NCBI RefSeq assembly: GCF_005938745.2
Contig: NZ_VCBX02000001.1
Span: 3,444,001-3,508,000, forward strand
Direction of reading: 5' to 3'
Length of the DNA stretch: 64,000 nucleotides
DNA from: Rhodococcus sp. KBS0724
GTDB taxonomy: Bacteria; Actinomycetota; Actinomycetes; Mycobacteriales; Mycobacteriaceae
Part shown: positions 35,544 through 47,169 of the stretch, one piece after another
Layout of the letters: every line of letters starts with the position of its first letter
How positions within the stretch are numbered: position 1 is the first letter of the stretch
Notes under the pieces: model-generated
The model's database searches: none
Seen by the model: the letters and a program-made list of their open reading frames with translations, nothing else
Told to the model about the DNA's origin: nothing
Made by a program: the position numbers and the translations under genes

Positions 35544-36683
35544 ATGAAAGCGCTTGTATACGACGGGCCTCGTGAGGTTCACGTCAAGGACGTGCCCGAT
35601 GCGAGGATTGAGCAGCCGACAGATGTGCTGGTGAAGATCACGAGCACCAACATTTGCGGGTCGGATCTACACATGTACGAGGGCCGCACCGATCTGGAGC
35701 CCGGAATGGTCCTCGGCCACGAAAACTTGGGAATTGTCGCCGAAGTGGGTAATGCGGTAGTCAAGGTATCACCCGGGGATCGAGTGTGCTTGCCGTTCAA
35801 CATCGGCTGTGGTTTCTGCCGAAACTGCGAGGAAGGGTTGACCGCGTTCTGTCTGACGGTGCACCCCGATCCGAAGATGGCCGGCGCTGCATTCGGTTTC
35901 GCGGGGATGGGTCCGTTCTGGGGCGGACAGGCGGAATATCTGCGAGTGCCGTTCGGCGACTTCAACTGTCTGCGACTGCCCGAGGATGCCCAGGACAAGG
36001 AAACCGACTACGTGATGCTGTCGGACATCTTCCCGACCGGATGGCATTGCACCCGCCTGGCCGACATGCAACCCGGCGATTCGATGGTGGTCTACGGCGC
36101 TGGCCCAGTCGGTTTGATGGCCGCGTATTCGGCGATGATCCAGGGAGCGAGCAAGGTGATGATCGTCGACCGTCACCCCGACCGGCTGCGCCTGGCCGAA
36201 GACATCGGCGTCATACCCATCGACGACTCGAAGGGCGACCCCGTCGAGCAGGTCCTCGAGCAGACCAACGGTCACGGCGCCGACAAGGGGTGCGAGTGTG
36301 TCGGGTATCAGGCACACGACCCGCAAGGCCACGAGGACGCCGCCATGACGATGAACCGCCTCGTGGATTCGGTGCGCTTCACCGGCCACATCGGGGTGGT
36401 CGGCATCTTCCTGCCCCAGGACCAGAACGGCCCCGACGAACTCGAGCGCAACGGCAAGATCGCCTTCGACATGGGCAAATTCTGGTTCAAGGGCCAGAAG
36501 ATCGGCACCGGACAAGCGAACGTCAAGCACTACAACCGGCAACTGCGGGACCTCATCCACGAAGACCGGGCAAAGCCCTCCTGGATCATCTCCCACGAAC
36601 TCCCGCTGACCGAGGCCGAATCCGGCTACCAGCACTTCGACGCCCGCGACGACGGCTGGACCAAAGTCGTCCTGCATCCCTGA
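35544..36683 (+). CDS. Glutathione-independent formaldehyde dehydrogenase (zinc MDR)
   Basis: 379 residues, ATG with AAGGGAGTG upstream. A medium-chain zinc dehydrogenase that oxidises formaldehyde (or dismutates aldehydes) with bound or free NAD, without a thiol cofactor. Catalytic zinc: Cys in STNICGSDLHMYEGR, His-Glu in GMVLGHENLGIVAEVG. Structural zinc cysteines: NIGCGFCRNCEEGLTAFC. Rossmann motif: VYGAGPVGLMAAYSAM. The long insertion before the C-terminus (QAHDPQGHEDAAMTMNRLVD) is characteristic of this subgroup. A second, decayed copy of its 3' end lies at 37437. It leads an apparent operon with a DJ-1 remnant and a GlcG/HbpS protein. Confidence 0.9.
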   Translation: MKALVYDGPREVHVKDVPDARIEQPTDVLVKITSTNICGSDLHMYEGRTDLEPGMVLGHENLGIVAEVGNAVVKVSPGDRVCLPFNIGCGFCRNCEEGLTAFCLTVHPDPKMAGAAFGFAGMGPFWGGQAEYLRVPFGDFNCLRLPEDAQDKETDYVMLSDIFPTGWHCTRLADMQPGDSMVVYGAGPVGLMAAYSAMIQGASKVMIVDRHPDRLRLAEDIGVIPIDDSKGDPVEQVLEQTNGHGADKGCECVGYQAHDPQGHEDAAMTMNRLVDSVRFTGHIGVVGIFLPQDQNGPDELERNGKIAFDMGKFWFKGQKIGTGQANVKHYNRQLRDLIHEDRAKPSWIISHELPLTEAESGYQHFDARDDGWTKVVLHP

Positions 36684-36711
36684 GCCGGCCAGAACCGAAA
36701 GGAGCGCAACG

Positions 36712-36900
36712 ATGCCAATGCCACTGCAGGGCAAGCAGATAGCGATACTGACTGCCGACGGGGTCGGAAAGGTAGAAGTCGTAGACGAACAGGCCGCGAT
36801 CGACGGGAATTTGATCGCGAGCCGCTCGCCCGATGGCGTACCTGCGTTCTGTCAGGCCATCGTCGAGCAGTTCGCGAAGCTCGGGGCAAGTGCGTCATGA
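36712..36900 (+). pseudogene. Internally deleted DJ-1/PfpI-family gene
   Basis: A 62-codon ORF with good RBS (AAAGGAGCG). The N-terminus, LQGKQIAILTADGVGKVE, is the first strand of the PfpI/YhbO fold. It then jumps to VVDEQAAIDGNLIASRSPDG and VPAFCQAIVEQFA, the last strand and helix of the same fold. About 110-120 residues, including the nucleophile-elbow cysteine, are missing without loss of frame. It overlaps the next gene by ATGA. The native protein would be a glyoxalase-III/deglycase-like protector against reactive carbonyls. Confidence 0.78.
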
Positions 36901-37310
36901 CCGTGAACCAGACCTCGGTGTCCCTCGACGATGCGCAGCGGGTCATCGCCGCAGGACAGGCCAAAGCCACCGAGATCGAGTCGCCGTCGAACATTGCAGT
37001 GGTCGATGCCGGTGGCAACCTCGTGGCTCACGTGCGGATGGACGGTGCCTGGATCGCCAGCATCGACATCTCGATCAACAAGGCGTTCACCGCGCGGGCA
37101 TTGGACATCTCGACCGAGGACCTCGCGGCCAACGCGGGTCCGGGCGAGCAGTTCTACGGGATACACGCCTCCAACGGCGGGCGCATCATGATCTTCACCG
37201 GCGGTGTGCCGCTGCGGCACAACGGCCAGGTCGTGGGCGCGGTCGGCGTCAGCGGCGGCACCGGGGAGCAGGACAAGGCCGTCGCCGAGGCGGCTGTGGC
37301 GGCGCTGTGA
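36897..37310 (+). CDS. GlcG/HbpS-family (heme-binding) protein
   Basis: 137 residues, ATG overlapping the previous stop. A single GlcG/HbpS domain: SLDDAQRVIAAGQAKATEIE, NIAVVDAGGNLVAHVRMDGA, IDISINKAFTARALDISTED, FYGIHASNGGRIMIFTGGVP, and GAVGVSGGTGEQDKAVAEAA at the end. Members bind heme or act as small ligand sensors in redox signalling (HbpS of Streptomyces). Here it lacks a signal peptide, so it is likely cytoplasmic. Confidence 0.9.
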   Translation: MTVNQTSVSLDDAQRVIAAGQAKATEIESPSNIAVVDAGGNLVAHVRMDGAWIASIDISINKAFTARALDISTEDLAANAGPGEQFYGIHASNGGRIMIFTGGVPLRHNGQVVGAVGVSGGTGEQDKAVAEAAVAAL

Positions 37311-37436
37311 GCGGTGGACTGCGTCGTCAGGTCAGAGAACGCATCGACAGGGCAACGTCGAGCATTCCGTCGTTGCTTTACAGCAAGCCGATGAGGTCCT
37401 CTGTTTCACCCGCGCGTCAGGTGAATTGACGCCGGC

Positions 37437-37522
37437 CAAGCCCGCTCGGCGAAACCGAATCCGGCTACCAGCACTTCGACGCTCACGACGACGGCTGGAC
37501 CAAAGTCGTACTGCATCCCTGA
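37437..37522 (+). pseudogene. Fragment of a second formaldehyde dehydrogenase copy
   Basis: 37450-37522 is nearly identical to the last about 70 bp of the gene at 35544-36683 (SGYQHFDAHDDGWTKVVLHP and stop), and a short match precedes it (GCCAAGCCC). The intervening bases are deleted. This records a duplication followed by deletion. Confidence 0.85.
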
Positions 37523-38469
37523 GGCGGCTCCGAGCCGAGACGAACACAACCACGGCCAGACCTGGCACACCTGCGCCACCGCGGGGGCGAGAGCAAACCG
37601 ACCCCTCGATCGAAATCCTGCCAAAGGATGTAGCACAGGAATAGACGAGAACCCACGTAAGTCCCGTAGCGACGGTGGCCGAAACATGTTGAATTGCAAT
37701 AGCTCCCGCCTGATCGGTCTGTTGACCAGCCACAGAACGGGACGTTGAACCGTGCAGCACGCGGGTGTGCGCCGCCTACTCGCAACCAATTGGAACCGAC
37801 CAGTAGTGGCTCATTGCCTCTCTGTCACAAGGAGATTCGATAGAACTACAATGAATCTCGTCCGGGTTCAACGGAGCTGCTGTTCACTGACTGTGAAGAT
37901 CTTTCGCAAAGGGAGTTCTCCTTATGCATGCGTTGCGGTAGTGTGGACGTACCGCAGTAGCGGCCGACACTCGAGTTTTCATGTCGAAGCCGATACTCGG
38001 AGTTTCATGCGATGGCCGCTTCGATCGGGTTCCGGCGGGCATCTTCGATCAAGGGCAGGTGTGGTCGCCACTGCCCCGTTGTGCCCCGCCCATCAGGCGA
38101 ATGTTGTTGACGCCCTTTAGGTGGACGAAAAGACTCATCATGGCTGGGTGGTTCGTGAGCTCAACCGGTTGACCGGCGGTCGGGCCCTGTCAGTACACAC
38201 AGGCCCGGCGAACCCCACAACATCAACGCTGAGGGGCGTGATGTCAAAGCTCAGTGGCGGAAACCCTTACCCTCGGCCGCTCTCGAGCCTCACGCCCGCC
38301 ATCCACGGATTGGTGCAGGGCGCCGTTATCGGTGCCCTGCTCGGTCTCCGTGACTTCACCCAATCCACTCGCCAAAACCAGGGAACTACGAAGTCCTTGC
38401 CGACATCGAGCCAAGTTGCGGGCGGAATCGCACTTGCTCAACGGCCGGGCCGATCGAAAGGAATGAGTC
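37523..38469. other. Long non-coding region upstream of dnaK, 947 bp
   Basis: No secure gene. Two imperfect 22-bp direct repeats at 37964-37986 and 37990-38011 (CGACACTCGAGTTTTCATG / CGATACTCGGAGTTTCATG). CAAGT-N15-ACTTG lies just upstream of dnaK; no HAIR (HspR) or CIRCE sequence was found. Confidence 0.4.
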
Positions 38470-40342
<1,873 letters not shown>

Positions 40343-40350
40343 GGCGCACG

Positions 40351-40875
40351 ATGGAAATGTCTGCAGATCATTCGACGACTGAGCCGGCTACCGACAGTGC
40401 CGACACGGATAAGAGCAAGACGGCGCCTGATCGCACCGAGACGGCAGACGAGCTGTCTCAACTCGAGGACCGTTGGCGCAGGACCCTCGCAGATCTGGAC
40501 AACCTGCGCAAGCGGTATGCCAAGGATCTGGACCGTGAACGCGCCGCGGAAGTGGCGAAGGTTTCGGCGGCGTGGCTGCCGATACTGGACAACTTGGAGC
40601 TTGCGCTTGCCCACGCGGGCAGCGATCCGCAGGCGGTCGTCGAAGGTGTGAAGGCGATCCGGGACCAAGCGGTACAGGTGCTCTCACGACTCGGCTTCGA
40701 GCGCCACGACGAGGTCGGTGTGCCGTTCTCCCCGGAACTGCACGAAGTGGTCAGTGTGGTAACCCAACCCGACCTTCCGTCCGGGACCGTGGTCGAAGTC
40801 TTGCGCCCAGGTTATGGAGAGGACGGGCGACAGTTGCGGCCCGCCGCGGTGGTCGTCAGCCGCCCTGAGGGGTGA
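40351..40875 (+). CDS. grpE: GrpE nucleotide exchange factor
   Basis: About 174 residues from ATG 40351 (the frame opens at TTG 40339), 8 bp after the dnaK stop. Disordered acidic N-terminus; then the long dimerisation helix (RTLADLDNLRKRYAKDLDRE) and beta-domain (FERHDEVGVPFSPELHEVVS, VVEVLRPGYGEDGRQLRPAA). It exchanges ADP on DnaK. Confidence 0.93.
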   Translation: MEMSADHSTTEPATDSADTDKSKTAPDRTETADELSQLEDRWRRTLADLDNLRKRYAKDLDRERAAEVAKVSAAWLPILDNLELALAHAGSDPQAVVEGVKAIRDQAVQVLSRLGFERHDEVGVPFSPELHEVVSVVTQPDLPSGTVVEVLRPGYGEDGRQLRPAAVVVSRPEG

Positions 40876-40881
40876 GCACCG

Positions 40882-41787
40882 ATGGCCCGTGACTACTACG
40901 AAGTGCTCGGGGTACCGAAGGGCGCCGGCACCGACGAAATTCAGCAGGCGTACCGCAAGCTGGCCCGCAAGTACCACCCCGATGTGAACAAGGATCCTAC
41001 CGCGGAGGACAAGTTCAAGGAGGTCAACGAGGCCTACCAGGTGTTGTCCGACCCGGACACCCGGAAACGCTATGACCGATTCGGTGACGACTTCCGGCAT
41101 GTACCCGAGGACTACGACGAACGGGTGCGGGCAAACGCCGCCGGGTACGGCGGGGGCGGGAGAAGGGTGCACTTCGGCCACGGTGTCGGTGGTGAGGGTG
41201 CCGTCGACTTCGAAGACCTCTTCGGGCAGATGTTCGGCGGAGGCGGTGGGTTCGGACCGATTCCCGGCGCCGATCAGGAAGCCGAACTGGAACTGGCTGT
41301 GGAAGAGGCCTATCAGGGCGGAAAACGCACTCTCAGACTGGACGGACGGCAGTATGACGTCGACATTCCAGCCGGCGTCCTGGACGGCCAGCGAATCCGG
41401 TTAGCCGGGCAAGGCGGCCGAGGCAACGGTGACGCGCCGCCTGGGGATCTGTACCTCGTGGTGCGGATCAAACCGCATTCACGGTTCCGCGTACAGGGCC
41501 GGGACATCTACGTCGATCTGCCCGTATCGCCATGGGAGGCGGTTCTCGGGTCGACAGTCGTCGTTCCCACACCGGGTGGTGAAGCGAAAGTCAAAGTGGT
41601 GCCTGGCTCTTCCACTGGTAGGAAGCTGCGCCTGCGCGGAGAGGGTATGCCCAATCCGCGCGGCACCAACGGCAACCTCTACGCCGAAATCAAGGTGATG
41701 GTTCCGTCGAAACCGACAGCACGCGAACGTGAACTATTCGAGCAGTTGGGCGCCGAATCGAACTTCAATCCGAGGAAAGAGACATGA
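40882..41787 (+). CDS. dnaJ: DnaJ/CbpA-type J-protein without zinc finger
   Basis: 301 residues. J-domain at 1-70 with HPD ([20 protein letters not shown]), then a glycine-rich linker ([28 protein letters not shown]), and two C-terminal beta domains ([40 protein letters not shown]). The four CxxCxGxG zinc repeats of classical DnaJ are absent, so it is CbpA-like. It stimulates the DnaK ATPase. It overlaps the next gene by ATGA. Confidence 0.93.
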   Translation: MARDYYEVLGVPKGAGTDEIQQAYRKLARKYHPDVNKDPTAEDKFKEVNEAYQVLSDPDTRKRYDRFGDDFRHVPEDYDERVRANAAGYGGGGRRVHFGHGVGGEGAVDFEDLFGQMFGGGGGFGPIPGADQEAELELAVEEAYQGGKRTLRLDGRQYDVDIPAGVLDGQRIRLAGQGGRGNGDAPPGDLYLVVRIKPHSRFRVQGRDIYVDLPVSPWEAVLGSTVVVPTPGGEAKVKVVPGSSTGRKLRLRGEGMPNPRGTNGNLYAEIKVMVPSKPTARERELFEQLGAESNFNPRKET

Positions 41788-42113
41788 GCACCTCAACGCC
41801 GATCACTCAGTACGTATTGGTTCGCCGTACCGGATTGTCGCCAGACGCCTTCGCCGAACGTACTGGGCTGCACCCGGATCTGGCACGAAAACTCGTGGCT
41901 CTCGGACTGCTCGACGCCCACCGCTACGCCGGCGGTGAGATGTCGTTCGACCCATCCGAAGTAACCCACGCCGCACGCATCCAACGGCTGCGGACGGGTC
42001 TGGGCCTCAACTACTCGGCAATCGGGCTCGTGCTCGATCTGCTGGATCGAATCGAAAGACTCGAAGCAGCGGCCCGCAGAAGGAGGACGTCCTCATGGAC
42101 ACCGGCAGCTTGA
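41784..42113 (+). CDS. CbpM/MerR-type chaperone modulator
   Basis: 109 residues, with ATGA overlap to dnaJ and a 19-bp overlap into clpB. A single HTH-like helical protein ([80 protein letters not shown]). CbpM binds the J-domain of CbpA and blocks it; MerR-like relatives are heat-shock repressors. The position between a CbpA-type gene and clpB favours CbpM-like control. Confidence 0.8.
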   Translation: MSTSTPITQYVLVRRTGLSPDAFAERTGLHPDLARKLVALGLLDAHRYAGGEMSFDPSEVTHAARIQRLRTGLGLNYSAIGLVLDLLDRIERLEAAARRRRTSSWTPAA

Positions 42114-44728
42114 CTGAAAAGTCACGAGAAGCCTTGCAGGAAGCCCAGAATGTTGCAACCAGAATGGGCCACACCGAGGTCGACGGTGAGCACCTGCTGC
42201 TCGCATTGGTCGATCAGCAGGATGGGTTGGTGCCCCGACTGCTCGAACAGGCCGGCGCGAACGTCGACGCACTGCGATCCGATCTGGATCGTGAACTGTC
42301 GCGTAGGCCGAAGGTCAGCGGCCCTGGCGCAACTCCCGGTCAGGTGATGATCACCCAGCGTCTGGCCAAGCTGCTCGATGCCGCAGAGCGGGAGGCGAAG
42401 AGACTCAAGGATTCCTACGTGTCGGTGGAGCATCTTGTGATGGCCCTCTCCGAGGAAGGGTCTGCTAGTGCGGCCGGGCGGGTCCTCGCCAGTCATGGGG
42501 TCACACGAGACGCCTTCCTCACAGCGCTGACGAAGGTGCGCGGCAATCAGCGTGTCACGTCGGCGACCCCGGAGGGGGCGTACGAGGCCTTGGAGAAGTA
42601 CGGGCGCGACCTCGTGTCCGAGGGGCGGGCAGGCAAACTCGATCCGGTCATCGGCCGGGATGCCGAGATACGCAGGGTAACTCAGATCTTGAGCCGGAAA
42701 ACGAAGAACAACCCGGTGCTGATCGGCGACCCCGGTGTAGGTAAGACTGCGATTGTCGAGGGTCTCGCCCAACGGATCGTCCGCGGCGACGTGCCCGAGG
42801 GCCTGCGCGACAAAACGATCTTCTCGCTCGACATGGGTTCACTGGTGGCCGGTGCGAAGTACCGCGGCGAGTTCGAGGAGCGGCTGCAGGCCGTGCTGTC
42901 CGAGGTGAAGGCGGCCGAGGGGCGCATCCTGTTGTTCGTCGACGAGTTGCATACCGTGGTCGGCGCAGGATCAGTAGGCGGCGAGGGGTCTCTCGACGCC
43001 GGCAACATGCTCAAACCGATGCTCGCCCGCGGCGAACTGCACATGATCGGTGCCACCACCCTCGACGAGTATCGCAAGCACATCGAATCCGATGCGGCAC
43101 TGGAGCGTCGATTCCAGACCGTTCTCGTCGACGAGCCCAGCGCCGAGGATGCGATCTCGATTCTGCGCGGACTTCGCGAACGCCTCGAAGTGTTCCACGG
43201 CGTGAAGATTCAAGACGGTGCATTGGTGGCCGCCGTGACCCTCTCGCACCGATACATCACCGACCGATTCCTTCCGGACAAGGCGATCGATCTCGTAGAC
43301 GAGGCGTGCGCTCGGCTCCGCACCGAAATCGATTCGATGCCCGCCGAACTCGACGAGCTCACCCGCAAGGTGACCCGTCTGGAGATCGAAGAGGCCGCAC
43401 TGTCCAAGGAAACGGACGCGGCCAGCAAGACGCGCCTCGAAGAATTGCGCAAGGAGCTGGCCGACCTGCGGGCCGAGGCAGACGCCCGGCACGCTCAATG
43501 GGAGGCGGAACGGCAGGCAATCCGGCGAGTGCAGGAGCTGCGAGGAGATCTGGAACGGTTGCGCCTCGCAGCCGAGGAAGCCGAACGCAACTACGACCTC
43601 AACCGGGCAGCCGAGTTGCGATACGGCGAGATTACCGAGCTGGAACGCCGGCTAGAGGCGGCGGAGGAGCAACTGACCACCAGACAGGGCCAAAATCCGT
43701 TGCTACGTGAAGTGGTCACCGAAGACGAGATCGCCGAGATCGTGGCCGCATGGACGGGCATCCCGGTCGCCCGGCTGCAGGAAGGCGAGCGGGAGAAGTT
43801 GTTGAAGCTCGACGAGATCCTCCACGAGAGGGTCGTCGGTCAGGACGAGGCGGTGCAACTGGTCGCGGACGCGGTGATCCGGGCAAGGTCCGGTATCCGT
43901 GATCCGCGTCGGCCGATCGGTTCGTTCATCTTCCTGGGCCCGACGGGCGTCGGAAAGACCGAGCTCGCAAAGACGTTGGCCAGCGCCCTATTCGACAGCG
44001 AAGACAACATGGTGCGCCTCGATATGAGCGAGTACCAGGAGCGGCACACGGTGAGTCGGCTCATCGGTGCACCTCCCGGGTACGTCGGGTACGACGAAGG
44101 TGGCCAGCTCACCGAGGCGGTGCGGCGCAAGCCGTACTCCGTGGTGCTCTTCGACGAGATCGAGAAGGCCCACGCCGACGTCTTCAATACCCTGCTGCAG
44201 GTGCTCGATGACGGCCGGATCACCGATTCTCAAGGGAGGCAAGTCGATTTCCGGAACACGGTGATCATCATGACCTCCAACATCGGATCCCAGCATCTCC
44301 TCGAGGGGGTCACAGTCGACGGCGAAATCATGCCGGACGCCAGGGAACGGGTGATGGCAGAACTGCGCGGGCACTTCCGCCCCGAATTCCTCAACCGGGT
44401 CGACGACATCGTGCTGTTCTCCCCACTCACCCTGCCCCAGATCGAGCACATAGTGGAACTGCAACTCACCGACCTGCGAAACAGGCTGTCGGAGAGGCAG
44501 ATACACCTGGAAATCACGCCGGAGGCGCGCCGACTGATCGCCGAACACGGGTTCGACCCTGTCTACGGTGCTCGGCCGCTGCGCCGATACATCGCACACG
44601 AGGTCGAAACCAAGATCGGCCGTGCACTGTTGCGCGGCGAGATCAAACCGGACGGCACCATCAGCGTCACGGTGGACGGCGGCGAGCTTGCCGTCGCGTA
44701 TGCCGAACCCGCCTTCGCGGCGGCCTGA
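42095..44728 (+). CDS. clpB: ClpB disaggregase
   Basis: 877 residues, hexameric AAA+ disaggregase. N-terminal Clp repeats ([40 protein letters not shown]). AAA-1 has Walker [20 protein letters not shown] and Walker [15 protein letters not shown]. The coiled-coil middle domain lies at about 405-530 ([20 protein letters not shown]...). AAA-2 has Walker [16 protein letters not shown] and Walker [17 protein letters not shown]. No ClpP-binding IGF loop. It works with DnaK/J/GrpE to extract aggregated proteins. The start overlaps the previous gene, so it is co-translated. Confidence 0.96.
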   Translation: MDTGSLTEKSREALQEAQNVATRMGHTEVDGEHLLLALVDQQDGLVPRLLEQAGANVDALRSDLDRELSRRPKVSGPGATPGQVMITQRLAKLLDAAEREAKRLKDSYVSVEHLVMALSEEGSASAAGRVLASHGVTRDAFLTALTKVRGNQRVTSATPEGAYEALEKYGRDLVSEGRAGKLDPVIGRDAEIRRVTQILSRKTKNNPVLIGDPGVGKTAIVEGLAQRIVRGDVPEGLRDKTIFSLDMGSLVAGAKYRGEFEERLQAVLSEVKAAEGRILLFVDELHTVVGAGSVGGEGSLDAGNMLKPMLARGELHMIGATTLDEYRKHIESDAALERRFQTVLVDEPSAEDAISILRGLRERLEVFHGVKIQDGALVAAVTLSHRYITDRFLPDKAIDLVDEACARLRTEIDSMPAELDELTRKVTRLEIEEAALSKETDAASKTRLEELRKELADLRAEADARHAQWEAERQAIRRVQELRGDLERLRLAAEEAERNYDLNRAAELRYGEITELERRLEAAEEQLTTRQGQNPLLREVVTEDEIAEIVAAWTGIPVARLQEGEREKLLKLDEILHERVVGQDEAVQLVADAVIRARSGIRDPRRPIGSFIFLGPTGVGKTELAKTLASALFDSEDNMVRLDMSEYQERHTVSRLIGAPPGYVGYDEGGQLTEAVRRKPYSVVLFDEIEKAHADVFNTLLQVLDDGRITDSQGRQVDFRNTVIIMTSNIGSQHLLEGVTVDGEIMPDARERVMAELRGHFRPEFLNRVDDIVLFSPLTLPQIEHIVELQLTDLRNRLSERQIHLEITPEARRLIAEHGFDPVYGARPLRRYIAHEVETKIGRALLRGEIKPDGTISVTVDGGELAVAYAEPAFAAA

Positions 44729-44744
44729 GAAGAGGTAACTGGTC

Positions 44745-45197
44745 ATGGGATCCGAAAAGGTGAAGTGCCCGAACTGCGGCAAGACCAACAACATCCCGGC
44801 AGCAGGGGAAGGAAGACCTCGCTGCGGGAACTGCCACGAGCCGCTGCCCTGGATCGCCGCAGCGGGAGACGGCGACTTCGCGGAGATCGTCGAAAAATCC
44901 TCGGTGCCTGTGCTCGTGGATCTGTGGGCGACGTGGTGCGGCCCGTGCCGCATGGTCAGCCCCGCGCTCGAGCAGCTCGCCAGAGAACACGCCGGCCAGA
45001 TCAAGCTGGTCAAGGTCGACGTCGATGCTGCACCCCGGACGGCTGAACGATTCACCGTCCGCGCCGTGCCGACTCTGCTGGTGATGGACCGGGGTGAGGT
45101 TCTCGCTCGCCAGTCGGGCGCAGCTCCGGTCCCCCAGCTGCGCACGTGGCTCGATCAGGCGCTCTCGGAAAATGCCGGCGAGGAGGCGAAGTCATGA
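44745..45197 (+). CDS. Thioredoxin 2 (TrxC-type) with N-terminal zinc ribbon
   Basis: 150 residues. An N-terminal CPNC...CGNC zinc ribbon is typical of TrxC, followed by the thioredoxin fold with WCGPC active site (LWATWCGPCRMVSPALEQLA) and cis-Pro (RAVPTLLVM). A redox partner for oxidised client proteins; the zinc ribbon makes it redox-responsive. It overlaps the UBP zinc-finger gene by 4 bp. Confidence 0.93.
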   Translation: MGSEKVKCPNCGKTNNIPAAGEGRPRCGNCHEPLPWIAAAGDGDFAEIVEKSSVPVLVDLWATWCGPCRMVSPALEQLAREHAGQIKLVKVDVDAAPRTAERFTVRAVPTLLVMDRGEVLARQSGAAPVPQLRTWLDQALSENAGEEAKS

Positions 45198-45460
45198 GTC
45201 CTGTCCATGCGGACCCACATGTAACCGCGATCCGGGCCGTGGTGCCCCGTACCCCGCAGGGCTGCGAGGAATGTCTTCGCCTCGGCACCCCGTGGGTGCA
45301 TCTGAGGCTGTGCCTGACGTGCGGACACGTCGGTTGCTGCGACTCTTCGCCGGGCAGGCACGCGAGTGCTCACGCTCACGCCATCGGGCATCCGATCGTC
45401 CAGTCGATGGAGCCCGGTGAAGATTGGCGGTGGTGTTATGTCGACCAGAACTTCGTCTGA
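45194..45460 (+). CDS. UBP-type zinc-finger protein
   Basis: 88 residues, ATGA overlap with trx. A single ZnF-UBP domain: GCEECLRLGTPWVHLRLCLT, CGHVGCCDSSPGRHASAHAH, AIGHPIVQSM, with the cysteine/histidine ligand pattern of the ubiquitin-C-terminus-binding finger (Zn-UBP, as in HDAC6/USP5). Bacterial single-domain versions occur next to the CNB-flavoprotein found downstream. Its ligand in bacteria is not known. Confidence 0.88.
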   Translation: MSPVHADPHVTAIRAVVPRTPQGCEECLRLGTPWVHLRLCLTCGHVGCCDSSPGRHASAHAHAIGHPIVQSMEPGEDWRWCYVDQNFV

Positions 45461-47165
45461 GGGCGCCTCACCCATCGGGTACAGCCCGCCGGTCGACGAC
45501 GAGACCGCGGACGAGGAGGGTGCTTTCCCGCGTCTGACGGACGACCAGGTCGCGACGCTCGAGCTCGGCGGCTCGCGTCGGTCGGTTCGCGCCGGCGAGG
45601 TGCTGATCCGACAAGGCGTGCCCTGCAACGATTTCGTCGTGGTCCTTTCCGGAAAGGTCGCAGTCGTCGACGAAGGCGACGCGGACGGCGAGCGCCGGAT
45701 ACTGCGCGTGCACGGTCCTGGGCGCTTCCTGGGCGAGCTCGGACTGTTGGAAGGCCAGGTGGCGTTCTTCACCGCCGAAGCGATCGAGGACGGCGAGATA
45801 CTCGTCGTCCCGGCCGAGCAGGTGCGCGAGCTAATTGCCCATGATCCCGTGCTCAGCGATTTGATCCTGCGCGCCTACCTGGTGCGTCGACACCTGCTGA
45901 TCGGGCTCGGCTCGGGGTTCCGGATCATCGGCTCCTGTTTCTCCCCCGATACGTTGCGGCTTCGCGAGTTTGCGATGCGAAATCGTTTGCCCCACAGGTG
46001 GTTCGACTTGGAGCAGGACGAACGGGCGGAGCAGCTGCTACGCAGCCTGAACGTCGCCCCCGAGGACACACCCGTCGTGATCTGGCACGGCGAGAAGGTG
46101 CTGCGCAATCCGACGAATGCGGAACTCGCACGCGTCGTCGGGCTTGCCGTCCCGGCATCCGTCGCGGACGCAGCCAAGGACGTATACAACCTCGTCGTCG
46201 TGGGTGCCGGACCGGCCGGCCTGGCCGCATCGGTGTACGGCGCCTCGGACGGGTTGAACACGGTGACGTTGGAGCGGATCGCCGCGGGCGGCCAAGCCAG
46301 TACCTCCTCCCGGATCGAGAACTATCTGGGCTTCCCCGCCGGGGTCTCCGGCTCCGAATTGGCCGAGCGAGCCGTGCTCCAGGCCGGGAAGTTCGGCGCC
46401 CGCATCCTGGTGTCGGCAGAAGTGACCGGTTTGGGATCCGAGGCCGGGAACCATGTGCTCCGACTGGCGGACGGCGGCACGGTTCACGCCCGGGCCGTTG
46501 TGCTCGCCGCCGGGGCGCGATACCGCAAGTTGGCCGTTCAGGGGATCGAGGCGCTGGAAGGAACGAGCGTGTACTACGCCGCAACCCACCAGGAAGCGCG
46601 GATATGCGGCACCGACCCGATAGCCATCGTCGGTGGCGGCAACTCCGCCGGCCAGGCTGCCGTCTTCCTCGTCGAGCATGTCTCACACGTGCACCTGCTC
46701 ATCCGCGGCGATGACCTCGGAAAGAGCATGTCCCGTTACCTGGTCGACCAGATCGAACACCACCCGCGGGTCACCGTGCACCGGAACACCGAGATTCGTG
46801 CGGTCCACGGCGAGAAATACCTCGACGAAATTGCGGTCGAGGACAATCGCAGCGGCGACCAGGACACGATCCGGGTGCGCGCCCTGTTCGTCTTCATCGG
46901 GGCAGTACCGCACACCGGGTGGCTTGCCGAAGCGATCGCACTCGACGACCATGGCTTCGTCCTCACCGGCATGGACGCGATCCACGCCCGAGCAGACGGC
47001 AACCTGCCGATCAACGGCGGCCTGTCCAGGACGCTCGAAACCAGCCTGCCCGGCCTGTTCGCGGCGGGCGACATCCGCCGCGGTTCGGTGAAACGAGTCG
47101 CATCCGCCGTCGGTGAAGGAGCGATGGCCGTACGCCAAATCCATGAATACTTCGAAAGGAGCTGA
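45438..47165 (+). CDS. CNB - glutaredoxin-like - thioredoxin-reductase-like flavoprotein
   Basis: 575 residues from ATG 45438 (GGTGGTG upstream; overlaps the UBP gene by 23 bp). Three parts: a cyclic-nucleotide-binding domain at about 35-145 (VRAGEVLIRQGVPCNDFVVV, GPGRFLGELGLLEGQVAFFT); a glutaredoxin-like fold at about 155-230 (RIIGSCFSPDTLRLREFAMR) with a single Cys instead of CxxC; and a TrxR-like FAD/NAD(P) domain (NLVVVGAGPAGLAASVYGAS, IAIVGGGNSAGQAAVFLVEH, LFAAGDIRRGSVKRVASAVG). The CxxC disulfide of true TrxR is absent (SVYYAATHQEARI), so it probably does not reduce thioredoxin by the usual route. Cytoplasmic, nucleotide-responsive oxidoreductase of unknown substrate. Confidence 0.88.
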   Translation: MSTRTSSEGASPIGYSPPVDDETADEEGAFPRLTDDQVATLELGGSRRSVRAGEVLIRQGVPCNDFVVVLSGKVAVVDEGDADGERRILRVHGPGRFLGELGLLEGQVAFFTAEAIEDGEILVVPAEQVRELIAHDPVLSDLILRAYLVRRHLLIGLGSGFRIIGSCFSPDTLRLREFAMRNRLPHRWFDLEQDERAEQLLRSLNVAPEDTPVVIWHGEKVLRNPTNAELARVVGLAVPASVADAAKDVYNLVVVGAGPAGLAASVYGASDGLNTVTLERIAAGGQASTSSRIENYLGFPAGVSGSELAERAVLQAGKFGARILVSAEVTGLGSEAGNHVLRLADGGTVHARAVVLAAGARYRKLAVQGIEALEGTSVYYAATHQEARICGTDPIAIVGGGNSAGQAAVFLVEHVSHVHLLIRGDDLGKSMSRYLVDQIEHHPRVTVHRNTEIRAVHGEKYLDEIAVEDNRSGDQDTIRVRALFVFIGAVPHTGWLAEAIALDDHGFVLTGMDAIHARADGNLPINGGLSRTLETSLPGLFAAGDIRRGSVKRVASAVGEGAMAVRQIHEYFERS

Positions 47166-47169
47166 CGAC

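Noticed and set aside
35769..36734. A long antisense frame across the formaldehyde dehydrogenase gene
   Set aside because: The coding strand is unambiguous, with zinc and Rossmann motifs.
38170..38469. HAIR (HspR) or CIRCE site before dnaK
   Set aside because: No CTTGAGT-N7-ACTCAAG or GCACTC-N9-GAGTGC seen. CAAGT-N15-ACTTG has the wrong spacing.
43988..45145. A long antisense frame opposite clpB and trx
   Set aside because: GC-rich shadow; no protein motifs, while both sense genes are complete.
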